Source: Sulfurimonas sp. (GTDB taxonomy: Bacteria > Campylobacterota > Campylobacteria > Campylobacterales > Sulfurimonadaceae). From it: a stretch of DNA of 64,000 bases. Both the position numbers and the translations under genes were made by a program. Positions 9,627 through 17,861 of the stretch are shown here, piece by piece. The stretch lies in the NCBI RefSeq assembly GCF_028713515.1, contig NZ_JAQTOD010000001.1:744001-808000 (forward strand), read 5' to 3'. The notes beneath the pieces are model-generated. The model had not been told where the DNA came from and did not search any database. It saw only the letters and a list, made by a program, of their open reading frames with translations. Every line of letters begins with the position of its first letter. The stretch's first letter is position 1.

Positions 9627-10553
9627 ATGAAAATAGAAGAACTAAAAAATCATCTACAAAATAACTCAAAAAATTTATCAAACGAGTTCAAACGCCTTTT
9701 TCATGGACGCGGTGGAGTCTATGATGAGTGGAGTTTTTTAACTATTGACTCTATTGATAAAATACTTAGCGTGGCACTATATTTTGAGATACAAAGCGGG
9801 CTTGAGACAGAGCTTATCGGCATGTTAAAAGAGTATATTCAAAGCACATCCCACACAATCATAATCCTCCAAAGACGCTATAAAAGTGGCTCTCCAACTG
9901 AAGTTATAGTTGGTGAGTTAAAAGAGGATATTTTTGTAGTTGAAAATGGTATGAAGATAAAACTGAACCTACGCTCAAACCAAAATAGTGGTTATTTTGC
10001 CGACATGAAAAATGGCAGGGAGTTTGTAAGAGAAAATTCTAAAGACAAAAATGTACTAAATCTATTCTCCTATACTTGCGCTTTTAGCATTGCTGCTATG
10101 CTTGGCGGGGCAAAAAGTGTTGTAAATGTTGACATGAGCAAAAGTGCGCTCACAACTGGAAGAGCAAATCATCATCTAAATAACCTAGAGACTAAAAATG
10201 TTTCGTTTTTACCGTACAACATACTTAAATCATTCTCTGGCATAAGAAGAAAAGGGCTATATGAGCTTATCATAATTGACCCGCCAACACTGCAAAAAGG
10301 GAGTTTTGAGGCTTCAAAAGATTATATAAAAATCATCGCGAAACTCTCGCAATTGGCGAGTGACAATTGCACTGTTTTGGCATGCCTAAACTCACCAGAT
10401 TTAGATTCATCTTATCTAATAGAGCTATTTAAAGAGGTCGCGCCAGAGTTTAGTTTTGTAAAAAGAGTTCAAAATCTAGAAGAATTTGCAAACATAAATG
10501 AAGAGAGAGGCTTAAAAAATTTAGTTTTTGAGAAAACTGCCTCTTATGTATAA
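9627..10553 (+). CDS. class I SAM-dependent methyltransferase, RlmI/RlmK-like
   Basis: The 308-residue protein resembles the SAM_MT domain of RlmI/RlmK-type rRNA cytosine or guanine methyltransferases. It has FHGRGGVYDEWSFLTID near the N-terminus, the SAM-binding motif NLFSYTCAFSIAAMLGGAKSV (about residues 139-159) with the acidic VDMS strand end, and motif IV as IIDPPTLQKGSF (about 212-223). An N-terminal PUA domain typical of RlmI is not evident, so the exact target (rRNA or other) cannot be named. It starts 6 bp after the tonB-like gene and overlaps the deacetylase start by 8 bp, pointing to one transcript. Confidence 0.78.
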   Translation: MKIEELKNHLQNNSKNLSNEFKRLFHGRGGVYDEWSFLTIDSIDKILSVALYFEIQSGLETELIGMLKEYIQSTSHTIIILQRRYKSGSPTEVIVGELKEDIFVVENGMKIKLNLRSNQNSGYFADMKNGREFVRENSKDKNVLNLFSYTCAFSIAAMLGGAKSVVNVDMSKSALTTGRANHHLNNLETKNVSFLPYNILKSFSGIRRKGLYELIIIDPPTLQKGSFEASKDYIKIIAKLSQLASDNCTVLACLNSPDLDSSYLIELFKEVAPEFSFVKRVQNLEEFANINEERGLKNLVFEKTASYV

Positions 10554-11313
10554 AATCAAAAAACAGAGTTCTACTCTTAAATTTATATATCTATTTTTTA
10601 TGGCTTCTGCTCTTCTAGCTGATTCTGCACCCAAACAGTGGGGGGAGAGTGTTACAGGAGTAATCAAATCTTTTAACACAACAAAAAAAGAGATAGCTCT
10701 TACTTTTGATGCATGTGGTGGAAGTGTGCAGAGTTCTCAATATGACGCACAACTAATCAAATTTTTAAGCGACAACCATATTCCTGCCACACTTTTTATT
10801 AACCTACGATGGATTGACTCAAATCCTAAAATATTCCTAGAACTTGCCTCAAGTCCAAATTTTGAAATTGCCAATCATGGATCCAGACATAAACCTCTCT
10901 CTATGAACGCAAAAGCCGCTTATGGTATTATTGGAACCTCTTCAAAAGCCGAAATAATCGAAGAGATAGATGAAAACAGTAGAAAAATATTTGCACTAAC
11001 AGGTAAAAAACCAACTTTCTTCAGAGCAGGAACCGCTCACTATGATGAGCAGGCAGTTGAAATTGCTCTCTCAAGTGGAGTTAAAGTTATCGGCTTTTCT
11101 GTACTGGGAGATGCTGGTGCTTCATATGACGCTTTAAAAGTTGCACAACAAATCAAAAGTGCACATGCTGGTGATATTACTATTGCCCACATGAACCATC
11201 CAGAATCAGGAACAAGAGAGGGGTTTATTGAGGCTATAAATGCCTTACGCAAAGAGGGGTTTATTTTTGTGCGTCTTAGTGATATAAAAGATTCTCTAGT
11301 GCGACTTCCCTAG
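10546..11313 (+). CDS. exported polysaccharide deacetylase (NodB fold)
   Basis: This is a carbohydrate esterase family 4-like protein of about 255 residues. A hydrophobic signal-like segment (FIYLFFMASALLA) is followed by the NodB core: TFDACGG (first catalytic/metal motif, with Asp) and HGSRH (metal-binding histidines), then FRAG and GDITIAHMNHP. It probably removes acetyl groups from a cell-envelope polymer in the periplasm; the substrate is unknown. I prefer ATG 10546, which overlaps the methyltransferase stop by 8 bp, over TTG 10528, because it gives a shorter leader and a standard start codon. It is convergent with apbE. Confidence 0.82.
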   Translation: MYKIKKQSSTLKFIYLFFMASALLADSAPKQWGESVTGVIKSFNTTKKEIALTFDACGGSVQSSQYDAQLIKFLSDNHIPATLFINLRWIDSNPKIFLELASSPNFEIANHGSRHKPLSMNAKAAYGIIGTSSKAEIIEEIDENSRKIFALTGKKPTFFRAGTAHYDEQAVEIALSSGVKVIGFSVLGDAGASYDALKVAQQIKSAHAGDITIAHMNHPESGTREGFIEAINALRKEGFIFVRLSDIKDSLVRLP

Positions 11314-11343
11314 ATTTATCAATACAGAAAAAGATTTTAGTTT

Positions 11344-12264
11344 TTAAAAAAAATCTACAACTACACCATCAGGCAATTCGCTCTTAATTATCTCCCTACT
11401 GTTTAAAACCAAAACAAAGCTGATCTTTTCACGCCGAAGCAGAGCAATGGCATCTTTTAGACTCATAATAGAAACTGCTGTAGCCATTGCATCAAGTCGT
11501 GTGTTGTCACCATTATCCATTAAAGTAACTGATGCGAAGAGTTGTTCGGATTTGCCTGTTTTTGGATTAAGTAGATGATTGTGTGTTTTGTTTTTTATAA
11601 ACCTCTCATAATTTCCGCTCGTGCTAACTGCAAAAATAGGAAGCACTGAGTGGATGGTTGCGAATGTTTTATTTGGTGAAAATGGGTCAGTTATAGCAAT
11701 TTCACATACTCCAATACAGCCAATGTCACCACTTGCTGCCACTACTGCTCTATCAACTCCTCTTTTTTTTAGAAGTTCAATAGACAAGTCAACCGCGTAA
11801 CCTTTTGCAATTCCGCCCAAATCCACAATCGCTCCATGAGATAAAAATGCGTAATCCTCTTTGATAGTCAGTTTGTCCGCTCCAACATTTACGAGCGCTC
11901 TTTTGAGCTCGGTTTTATTTGGAACTCTCTCGTTTCCACCAAAGCGATATGCTCCATGGCTAAGTGCTCCGATTGTCACATCAAAAACACCGTTTGTTAA
12001 TTTTGAAATCTCCAAAGATCTCTCAAGTAGAGTTTTTGTTTGCGAAGTTAACTGCAACTTGCCATATCTGTTTAATCTTGAGATTTCGGAGTTGCTTTTA
12101 TATGTTGATAGGCTCTCATCCAGCTCTTTAAATAGACTAAACACTGCATCAGTAGCATTTTCATCATCTATCTTAACACTTATCATGGTTCCCATATGAA
12201 CTTGCATTCGCTCACTAGAAAAAAGAGTTAAAGCCATAAAAAATAGAATTAAAATTAGTCTCAT
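11344..12264 (-). CDS. apbE: FAD:protein FMN transferase (ApbE)
   Basis: ApbE attaches FMN covalently to a threonine or serine of exported proteins, using FAD and Mg2+. The 306-residue protein has an N-terminal signal sequence (LILILFFMALTLFSS) without a lipobox cysteine. It has the family motifs MGTMISV, GALSHGAYRFGG, DLGGIAKGYAVD, AASGDIG, TSGNYERF, and NTRLDAMATAVSIM with the metal-binding aspartate. It is divergent from, and 108 bp away from, the FMN-binding protein gene at 12373, whose product contains a typical ApbE target sequence. The pair therefore very probably work as enzyme and substrate in the periplasm. Confidence 0.93.
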   Translation of the reverse strand: MRLILILFFMALTLFSSERMQVHMGTMISVKIDDENATDAVFSLFKELDESLSTYKSNSEISRLNRYGKLQLTSQTKTLLERSLEISKLTNGVFDVTIGALSHGAYRFGGNERVPNKTELKRALVNVGADKLTIKEDYAFLSHGAIVDLGGIAKGYAVDLSIELLKKRGVDRAVVAASGDIGCIGVCEIAITDPFSPNKTFATIHSVLPIFAVSTSGNYERFIKNKTHNHLLNPKTGKSEQLFASVTLMDNGDNTRLDAMATAVSIMSLKDAIALLRREKISFVLVLNSREIIKSELPDGVVVDFF

Positions 12265-12333
12265 AATTGCATCTTATCATATTTATTACTTTTTTCGCTT
12301 GTTTAATAAAAGAGTTTTTCTATCCTCTTTAAG

Positions 12334-12339
12334 TATAAT
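12334..12339 (+). promoter_or_regulatory. -10 element for the FMN-binding protein operon
   Basis: A perfect TATAAT lies 33 bp before the TTG start at 12373 in the apbE/FMN-protein divergent region, with T-rich DNA upstream. No clear -35 is seen, which is usual for Campylobacterota vegetative promoters. Confidence 0.45.
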
Positions 12340-12372
12340 TATACTCTTACATCAAAATATAGGAGTTATCTC

Positions 12373-12888
12373 TTGAATAAAATAACACTACTTTTACTTC
12401 TCTCTTTCTCATTGGGTACTGCACAAAATCTAGGCGATCCAGTGGCTATAACTGGGCGTACATTTGGCATGAAATCTATTGAGACAAAAAATATAAACTT
12501 GAACGATGCTCAAATAGGACAGTTATCAACTGCATCAAAACAGAAAATCGATACAAAACTTTATCGTGTTTTCATCGCAAAAAATGGCTCTAAAGTTGCA
12601 GGATATGGCGTACTTGTTAACAAAAAAATACGAACAAAAAATGCAGTTACTCTTTATCTTATTACAACTGATAAAAAAATCAAATCTATTGAGATAGTGG
12701 CATTCAATGAGCCAGCAGAGTATCTTCCGAGTAAAACTTGGCTAGAGCTGTTTGATAACAAAAGCGAAAGTAATCCTCTTATGTTAAATCAAGACATTCC
12801 AGCTAAAACGGGTGCTACACTCTCAGCTAGAGCAATTACTGATGGCGCAAGAGTAGCATTAGCACTACTAAAAATTACAAAGCTGTAA
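12373..12888 (+). CDS. exported FMN-binding domain protein, likely ApbE substrate
   Basis: This 171-residue protein has an N-terminal signal peptide (MNKITLLLLLSFSLGTA) and an FMN-binding domain of the RnfG/NqrC type. The motif KTGATLSARAITDGAR (about residues 142-157) matches the flavinylation consensus [ST]GA[TS]xS, so the threonine of GAT is the likely phosphoester-linked FMN site. The start is TTG at 12373 with AGGAG at 12361-12365. apbE lies divergently upstream, and two small membrane-protein genes follow at 3 bp and 0 bp spacing. It is probably a periplasmic one- or two-electron carrier; the electron donor and acceptor are unknown. Confidence 0.85.
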   Translation: MNKITLLLLLSFSLGTAQNLGDPVAITGRTFGMKSIETKNINLNDAQIGQLSTASKQKIDTKLYRVFIAKNGSKVAGYGVLVNKKIRTKNAVTLYLITTDKKIKSIEIVAFNEPAEYLPSKTWLELFDNKSESNPLMLNQDIPAKTGATLSARAITDGARVALALLKITKL

Positions 12889-12891
12889 AAC

Positions 12892-13371
12892 ATGAAATTT
12901 ATCGCCGGTAAAAAACTCTCTGACAACAAAACTCTTCGAGCAACTATACTTTGGATGCTTTTTGCGTTAATCGTTGCTATGTCGTTAAGTATTGTCACAA
13001 AAGGCATAGAGTTTGGATTTGCTCCAGATGAGTGGATAAAAAGAGTTATTGGGAATGAGGCGGAGTTTATCGAACCACTTGGATTTAAAGATCTGCTACT
13101 TGGTGTTCATACTGATCTTTTTGGACTAATTATCACTTTTATTATGATTGCATCACTCTATACTCGAACCGCACACAGCGAAGTAGTAAAAATTGGCTAT
13201 ATGATTTTATCTATCGCCACACTACTTATTTATCCGATTGGGCTACTTCTTTCTGGAATGCTTGGGGGCACAGGAGTTGTCCTATCACTAGGTGCTTTTA
13301 CTATCTTCCATCTACTAGCCATAATCGCTTCACTAGATTTGATAATAGCAATAATGAGAAAAAGATACTAA
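12892..13371 (+). CDS. small four-helix membrane protein of unknown function
   Basis: I do not recognise a family. The 159-residue protein has about four membrane helices (roughly 17-36, 66-90, 98-122, 126-155). Histidines lie at the start of helix 2 (H73), after it (H95), and inside helix 4 (H140). Histidines facing each other across helices can bind heme b, but nothing here proves that. The ATG follows the FMN-protein stop by 3 bp, and its own stop directly precedes the next ATG, so the three genes form an operon. Context suggests a membrane partner of the flavoprotein. Confidence 0.7.
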   Translation: MKFIAGKKLSDNKTLRATILWMLFALIVAMSLSIVTKGIEFGFAPDEWIKRVIGNEAEFIEPLGFKDLLLGVHTDLFGLIITFIMIASLYTRTAHSEVVKIGYMILSIATLLIYPIGLLLSGMLGGTGVVLSLGAFTIFHLLAIIASLDLIIAIMRKRY

Positions 13372-13809
13372 ATGAATACTCGCCTACTCTCTTTTTTAGC
13401 TCTTGGTTTTAGTGCACTTACAATCCTCCAAGCACTCCTTGGAACACTACTGTTTTACCACACTATCGGCTTCTCACTAGATGCAATCAACAACTACTAC
13501 GCCCCAAAATCCTTGCATGGCTTGCTAGAAGTTCTACTTCCGCACACTCTTTTTATCTCAATCGCACTAATGGCAATCACACATTTTTTAAGCTTTATCC
13601 AAACTATTAGCGAAAACACAAAACGCATAGCAACTCACACACTGTTTCTTCTTTTTGTTTTAGATCAAAGCTCAGTGCTCCTAATAGCTTCAGGCTTTGA
13701 GATATTTGCCATCGTAAAACTTTTTGCCTCTACCATGTTTCAAATCTCGCTCTCTTTAGTTTGGATAGTTATGTTTAAGCATACTTTAAAAGCAGTAGAG
13801 AAAAATTAA
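13372..13809 (+). CDS. small four-helix membrane protein of unknown function
   Basis: This is an unrecognised 145-residue protein with about four membrane helices (roughly 5-28, 50-75, 85-107, 112-137). Histidines stand at residues 30, 49, 58 and 71; H58 and H71 lie 13 residues apart on the predicted second helix, a spacing also seen for heme ligands in cytochrome b helices. The match is suggestive only. It starts immediately after the stop of the preceding membrane-protein gene and ends the flavoprotein operon. The next gene downstream is the NapC-type cytochrome, after a 316-bp gap. Confidence 0.7.
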   Translation: MNTRLLSFLALGFSALTILQALLGTLLFYHTIGFSLDAINNYYAPKSLHGLLEVLLPHTLFISIALMAITHFLSFIQTISENTKRIATHTLFLLFVLDQSSVLLIASGFEIFAIVKLFASTMFQISLSLVWIVMFKHTLKAVEKN

Positions 13810-14125
13810 CAGCTCATACATATAATGTAAAATCTTTAAAGCTCGTCTATAAAAAATATTTTTTTGCTCTTCTGCTGCTTCTATTTTTTACTTCTCAAAA
13901 AACATAAAATTATTTAAAGTATAGATTTAAAAAATATTTTTTTCTTCAATTTCAATAAAAAAATTTAATTATATTATCACAAAATAGAGCCTATTGTAGG
14001 GCTTTTTCAGGATTTTATAGAAATTTTACATATTACATTTAATTATTATAAAAAAATTTATTTAATCAGGTATTTTTTGATACAATTAATAAATAAATTA
14101 AAAAAATGTAAAAAAAGGGGCTTTC
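13810..14125 (+). promoter_or_regulatory. AT-rich leader of the multiheme cytochrome operon
   Basis: No gene is seen. The 316 bp are extremely AT-rich and hold two copies of the self-complementary A/T tract AAAAAATATTTTTTT (13851-13865 and 13929-13943). They also contain a weak imperfect hairpin followed by T5 (13986-14007) that could attenuate or terminate transcription. An extended -10-like TGATACAAT has its hexamer at 14081-14086, 39 bp before the cytochrome ATG. A GGGG element lies 6 bp before that ATG. Assignments are by eye and tentative. Confidence 0.4.
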
Positions 14126-14761
14126 ATGGAATATGAAGATCACACAAACAAATTCGAAAAACCAAAAAGAAAATTTTGGTTTGGATGGAAAGGAGTAGGT
14201 ATATTACTTAGTGGCGGAGTGATAGCTGGGCTAGTTATTTCATTTATTACAGTTGTAGCAGTTCAAGAAACATCAGGGGTAAATTTCTGCTCTGCATGTC
14301 ACTCAATGAAGCCTATGGCAGATGCGTATAGAAACGATGTCCATGGCGGATATGGGCATGTTGGTGTTATGGCAAAATGTACAGATTGCCATCTACCTCA
14401 TGAATCTACGATGGGTTATTTGGTTCAAAAAATCAGAACTGGGTGTTGGGATGTTTGGGTAGAGACAACGCATGACACCTCTAAGATTGATTGGCATGAA
14501 AAACGAGATGAACGACGCAACTGGGTATATGATTCTGGATGTCTTCATTGTCACGAAAATCTTCTTCGAGGAACTCGCCCTAATAAAAAAGCATTTACTG
14601 CGCATAAGGCATACTTTGCTAAAAAACTAGTCGTTATGGGAAATGAGGGAAAAGAGTTGGCAAGATGTGTTGATTGTCATAAACATGTAGGACATTATCA
14701 ACTTGAAAAACATCTTCCTGAGGCCCCTGAAACTCTTGCTGACACAGTTAAGTCAGAGTAG
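14126..14761 (+). CDS. NapC/NirT-family membrane-anchored tetraheme cytochrome c
   Basis: This is a quinol-oxidising tetraheme cytochrome of the NapC/NirT/NrfH family. The 211-residue protein has one N-terminal membrane anchor (about 25-48) and four CXXCH sites: CSACH, CTDCH, CLHCH and CVDCH. The first is followed by Ser-Met (CHSM), as in NrfH where that methionine ligates heme 1. Such proteins take electrons from menaquinol and hand them to periplasmic cytochromes. It heads a run of five cytochrome genes and is probably their quinol entry point. No nitrate, nitrite, TMAO or sulfite reductase gene lies next to it, so the terminal acceptor is not identified. Confidence 0.93.
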   Translation: MEYEDHTNKFEKPKRKFWFGWKGVGILLSGGVIAGLVISFITVVAVQETSGVNFCSACHSMKPMADAYRNDVHGGYGHVGVMAKCTDCHLPHESTMGYLVQKIRTGCWDVWVETTHDTSKIDWHEKRDERRNWVYDSGCLHCHENLLRGTRPNKKAFTAHKAYFAKKLVVMGNEGKELARCVDCHKHVGHYQLEKHLPEAPETLADTVKSE

Positions 14762-14775
14762 TTTGGAGGATGGTT

Positions 14776-15330
14776 ATGAAAAAATTTAGTAAAAAACAGA
14801 TAATTGCTACTATTATGGCAGTGATATTTATTGTAGCGTTTGTGCTTATGGGAGTGCCTGAAAAACTAGGTCGTCTTGCGGTTATAACTAAAGATATAGC
14901 AACAAACATGATAAACGCTACTCATGGTGATCCTCGTCCACTTGAAGAGATGACAACTGCTTATATCAAAGCCAATACAGGCACAACAAAAGATATAGAT
15001 TATAAATATCTCCCTGAAGCACTTAAGCCATTCAAAGAGCATGTTCACTCCCCTTTTAGAATGGGAGCTTGTGCTGTCTGTCATGCACCAAATCGCTCTA
15101 AGCCGGCAGCAATTGTAACTCACACCGTTAGTGAGCTCTGCTACAAGTGTCATACTCCAGTTGATGGCATTAAGCCTAATGGAAAAGAACTTGACTGCAA
15201 TAAGTGTCATAGTCCGCATCATGCAGATAAAGAGAAGTTAATTCGAAATACAGTTACTGAAATTACATGTCCAGCAGGGAAGTTTGATGCCGAGACAACA
15301 CTGCCTGAGATAAAGCATAGTAGTCACTAA
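14776..15330 (+). CDS. membrane-anchored triheme cytochrome c
   Basis: The protein of about 184 residues has an N-terminal membrane helix (about 8-26) and a periplasmic part with three CXXCH motifs (CAVCH, CYKCH, CNKCH), the last followed by SPHHAD as in doubled-CXXCH proteins. The segment LKPFKEHVHSPFRMGACAVC is clearly related to the first heme region of the next gene product, so the two are paralogues, this one being the short form. I chose ATG 14776 because the GGAGG at 14765-14769 is 6 bp upstream of it but abuts the alternative ATG at 14770. Its partner and function are unknown. Confidence 0.85.
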   Translation: MKKFSKKQIIATIMAVIFIVAFVLMGVPEKLGRLAVITKDIATNMINATHGDPRPLEEMTTAYIKANTGTTKDIDYKYLPEALKPFKEHVHSPFRMGACAVCHAPNRSKPAAIVTHTVSELCYKCHTPVDGIKPNGKELDCNKCHSPHHADKEKLIRNTVTEITCPAGKFDAETTLPEIKHSSH

Positions 15331-15357
15331 AGCAAAAACAAAAAAGAAGAGTCAATA

Positions 15358-16881
15358 ATGATAAAAAAACATGGCACAAAAACGATTATTTTCTTACTAC
15401 TACTAATTGGAACAGTTGCGCTTTACCAAGTGGATGCTGGAAAAAAATTTGGTCGTTTCATCACTGTAATGAAAGATATTAGTATTAAAGTACTCAATGG
15501 CGAGCCGGAGCAGATAGTAGAAATTAGTGATGATGAACTAGCTGAAGTTAATGTAAGACAGATTGCCAGCGATCTTGAGGGTAAAAAGCGAGGAGAATCT
15601 GAAGCAGAACATACACCAGCAGCTCCCACTAAAATACCAAGAGACGAAATTCGTGCCGAAGAGCGACCTACTCACACTAAAACAATGATTAAAGAAGCAA
15701 AACTCATTGATTTAAAAGATATTCCAGCCAAACTAAAACCACTTAAAAAATATATGCATGAACCATTTAAAATGGGTGCATGTCAGATATGTCATATCCC
15801 AAAGGGAGATAATCCTGCGGCTCTAGTTAAAAATAACATTCATGAGATATGTTATGAGTGTCATAAAACAAAATACACAAAAGAGTTTGACCATAAACCA
15901 GTAAAAGATGGACAATGCACAAAATGTCATGACCCTCATCAATCAGACACACCAAAATTACTCAAAGGTATTTCAGTAAACGACACATGTCTTAAATGTC
16001 ACGATAAAGTAAATGGAGCAAAAGGTGTAACAAAATTTATCACCATGAATGGCAAATACAAGCACAAGCCGGCCGAAAAAAGCTGTTTAGAGTGTCATGA
16101 TCCACATACTTCAAACTATAAAACACTAATGAAAAAAGAGGTTGGTCTTGAGTTTTGCCTTGATTGTCATAGCTCCATAAAAGATCATAAAGATATGCGT
16201 AAATGGATAAATAGTGCGAAATATAAACATGGCGCAGTTGATGATAGCAAAGGAAAATGTCTTGAGTGTCATGACCCACACTCATCAAATCATCCAAATA
16301 TTCTCAAAAAAGATTCAGTACAGGTTTGTCTAGAGTGTCACAACAAATCACTTAAATCTAAAGAAGATGGTGGAACAATGATGAATATAGCTCAACATCT
16401 AAAAGAAAATCCAAACTGGCACAAGCCAATTAAAGAAGCAGACTCCAAAGATGGGGGATGTAATGCTTGTCATGATGCACATGGATCAGATAATTTCAGT
16501 ATTCTTAAAAAATCATTTACCAAAAATTTCTATGCTGATCTTGAAAATAAAGATTTTTTCTGTTTTAAATGCCACAAAGAGACTAAGATAACGGAACGAT
16601 TCACAACAAATAGTGATGTTACAAAATTTCGTGATGGAGATATAAATCTTCATTACCTGCATGTCAATGATAAAAAAGGTCGCTCTTGCCGCGCCTGCCA
16701 TGATGAGCATGCGTCGAAAAATAAACATTTAATTCGTGACTATACTGATTTTAATAGTATAAAGTTTCCGCTTCGATTTATAGATGGGCCAAATGGTGGC
16801 TCTTGTGCCCCAGCTTGTCACAAGAAATTTGAATATGACCGAAGCACGCCCAAAGGCATTGGTCAAAAAGATAGCAAATAA
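15358..16881 (+). CDS. membrane-anchored dodecaheme-like cytochrome c (11 CXXCH + 1 CX3CH)
   Basis: The 507-residue protein has an N-terminal membrane helix (about 8-24), a spacer of about 100 residues rich in charged residues, then heme sites in series. Eleven are CXXCH (CQICH, CYECH, CTKCH, CLKCH, CLECH, CLDCH, CLECH, CLECH, CNACH, CFKCH, CRACH) and the twelfth is CAPACH at residues 483-488, a CX3CH. Several sites are followed by DPHxS, the doubled-CXXCH pattern. The N-terminal heme region is paralogous to the preceding protein. It is probably an electron wire on the outer face of the inner membrane or reaching across the periplasm. The stop overlaps the next start by 1 bp. Confidence 0.88.
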   Translation: MIKKHGTKTIIFLLLLIGTVALYQVDAGKKFGRFITVMKDISIKVLNGEPEQIVEISDDELAEVNVRQIASDLEGKKRGESEAEHTPAAPTKIPRDEIRAEERPTHTKTMIKEAKLIDLKDIPAKLKPLKKYMHEPFKMGACQICHIPKGDNPAALVKNNIHEICYECHKTKYTKEFDHKPVKDGQCTKCHDPHQSDTPKLLKGISVNDTCLKCHDKVNGAKGVTKFITMNGKYKHKPAEKSCLECHDPHTSNYKTLMKKEVGLEFCLDCHSSIKDHKDMRKWINSAKYKHGAVDDSKGKCLECHDPHSSNHPNILKKDSVQVCLECHNKSLKSKEDGGTMMNIAQHLKENPNWHKPIKEADSKDGGCNACHDAHGSDNFSILKKSFTKNFYADLENKDFFCFKCHKETKITERFTTNSDVTKFRDGDINLHYLHVNDKKGRSCRACHDEHASKNKHLIRDYTDFNSIKFPLRFIDGPNGGSCAPACHKKFEYDRSTPKGIGQKDSK

Positions 16882-17861
16882 TGAGCAAAATAATTAAAAA
16901 GATATTTATATCAACTATAATGGTAAGCACAACATTCTCTCTGCTGATGGGTGCAGAGAGCATAGAAATCTCTCCTTCAATTGATAAAAAAATCTTTCAT
17001 GAGCAGTATGTGTCAGTTACTGTTAAACTAAACAACAAAAACATCTCAAAAGTACTAATAGTTACTGACAAAAATGAACATTACCCCATAGAATTAACCA
17101 CCCAATGTGACAATGTATGCTCCAAAATAATAAAACTTCGTCTTGGAGAGAACTCTATTCGCGTTGAGGGATATATTGGCGAGGAGCTGGCTTATGAAGT
17201 AAAAAATGAGCTCTACTGCGCCTCACAAGCTTTCAGAGAGTACAAAGAAGCTCCGATTAAATATAAAGAGCGCTTTTTTCACACCGATAAAAATGAAAAA
17301 CTATGTGCAGAATGTCACGATATGAGCAATAATGAACAAAAAAAAGTTGCTTTTGTTGATGTCAAAGACTCCAACTGTTTTGTTTGCCATAAAGCAATTA
17401 CATTAGATAGATATGCCCATGCTCCATCAGCAAACTGGCTATGTACAAGTTGTCATACCGGAGAGATAGAAAATAAGAGTAAAAACATAATTGAGAAATC
17501 TAAATTTATCGCTCCCAAACAGATTGCATCTGCTTGTTTTTCTTGCCATGACAAAAACAAGCAGAGTTGGGACACAAAAAAACACAAACATTTTCCAGTT
17601 GAAGCTGGAATGTGTACAAGATGCCACAACCCTCACTCTTCTGACAACAAGATGTTTTTGCGAGTAAATTCTAGCTTCTTATGTCTAGAGTGTCATGCCG
17701 ATAAAAAATTATCCCAACAAATACGAGGAAACTCAAAATGTCCAGGAGAACAAAAAGATGGCTGCACGGAGTGTCACAATCCTCATGCGTCAGATTATCG
17801 CTTTTTATTAAAGTCTCCACATGTAGATAAAAAAATAGATAATAACATCAAAGGAAAATAA
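16881..17861 (+). CDS. exported heptaheme cytochrome c with N-terminal beta domain
   Basis: The 326-residue protein has a signal peptide (residues 1-24), a heme-free domain of about 90 residues with alternating short strands (probably Ig-like), and seven CXXCH motifs: CAECH, CFVCH, CTSCH, CFSCH, CTRCH, CLECH and CTECH, two of them followed by NPHxS. It is a close paralogue of the next gene product: heme order, spacing and flanking words (SNCF, NWLCTSCH, CTRCHNPHSS, CHNPHASD) agree. It lies in a chain with 1-bp overlaps on both sides. It is probably a periplasmic or surface electron carrier; the acceptor is unknown. Confidence 0.87.
   Translation: MSKIIKKIFISTIMVSTTFSLLMGAESIEISPSIDKKIFHEQYVSVTVKLNNKNISKVLIVTDKNEHYPIELTTQCDNVCSKIIKLRLGENSIRVEGYIGEELAYEVKNELYCASQAFREYKEAPIKYKERFFHTDKNEKLCAECHDMSNNEQKKVAFVDVKDSNCFVCHKAITLDRYAHAPSANWLCTSCHTGEIENKSKNIIEKSKFIAPKQIASACFSCHDKNKQSWDTKKHKHFPVEAGMCTRCHNPHSSDNKMFLRVNSSFLCLECHADKKLSQQIRGNSKCPGEQKDGCTECHNPHASDYRFLLKSPHVDKKIDNNIKGK

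Noticed and set aside
13821-13826. TATAAT just after the second small membrane-protein gene
   Set aside because: There is no -35 and it is 300 bp from the cytochrome gene; a chance match in AT-rich DNA is likely.
14866-15222. 118-codon open frame antisense to the triheme cytochrome gene
   Set aside because: It is a shadow of a gene with clear CXXCH motifs, with no ribosome-binding site or family features.
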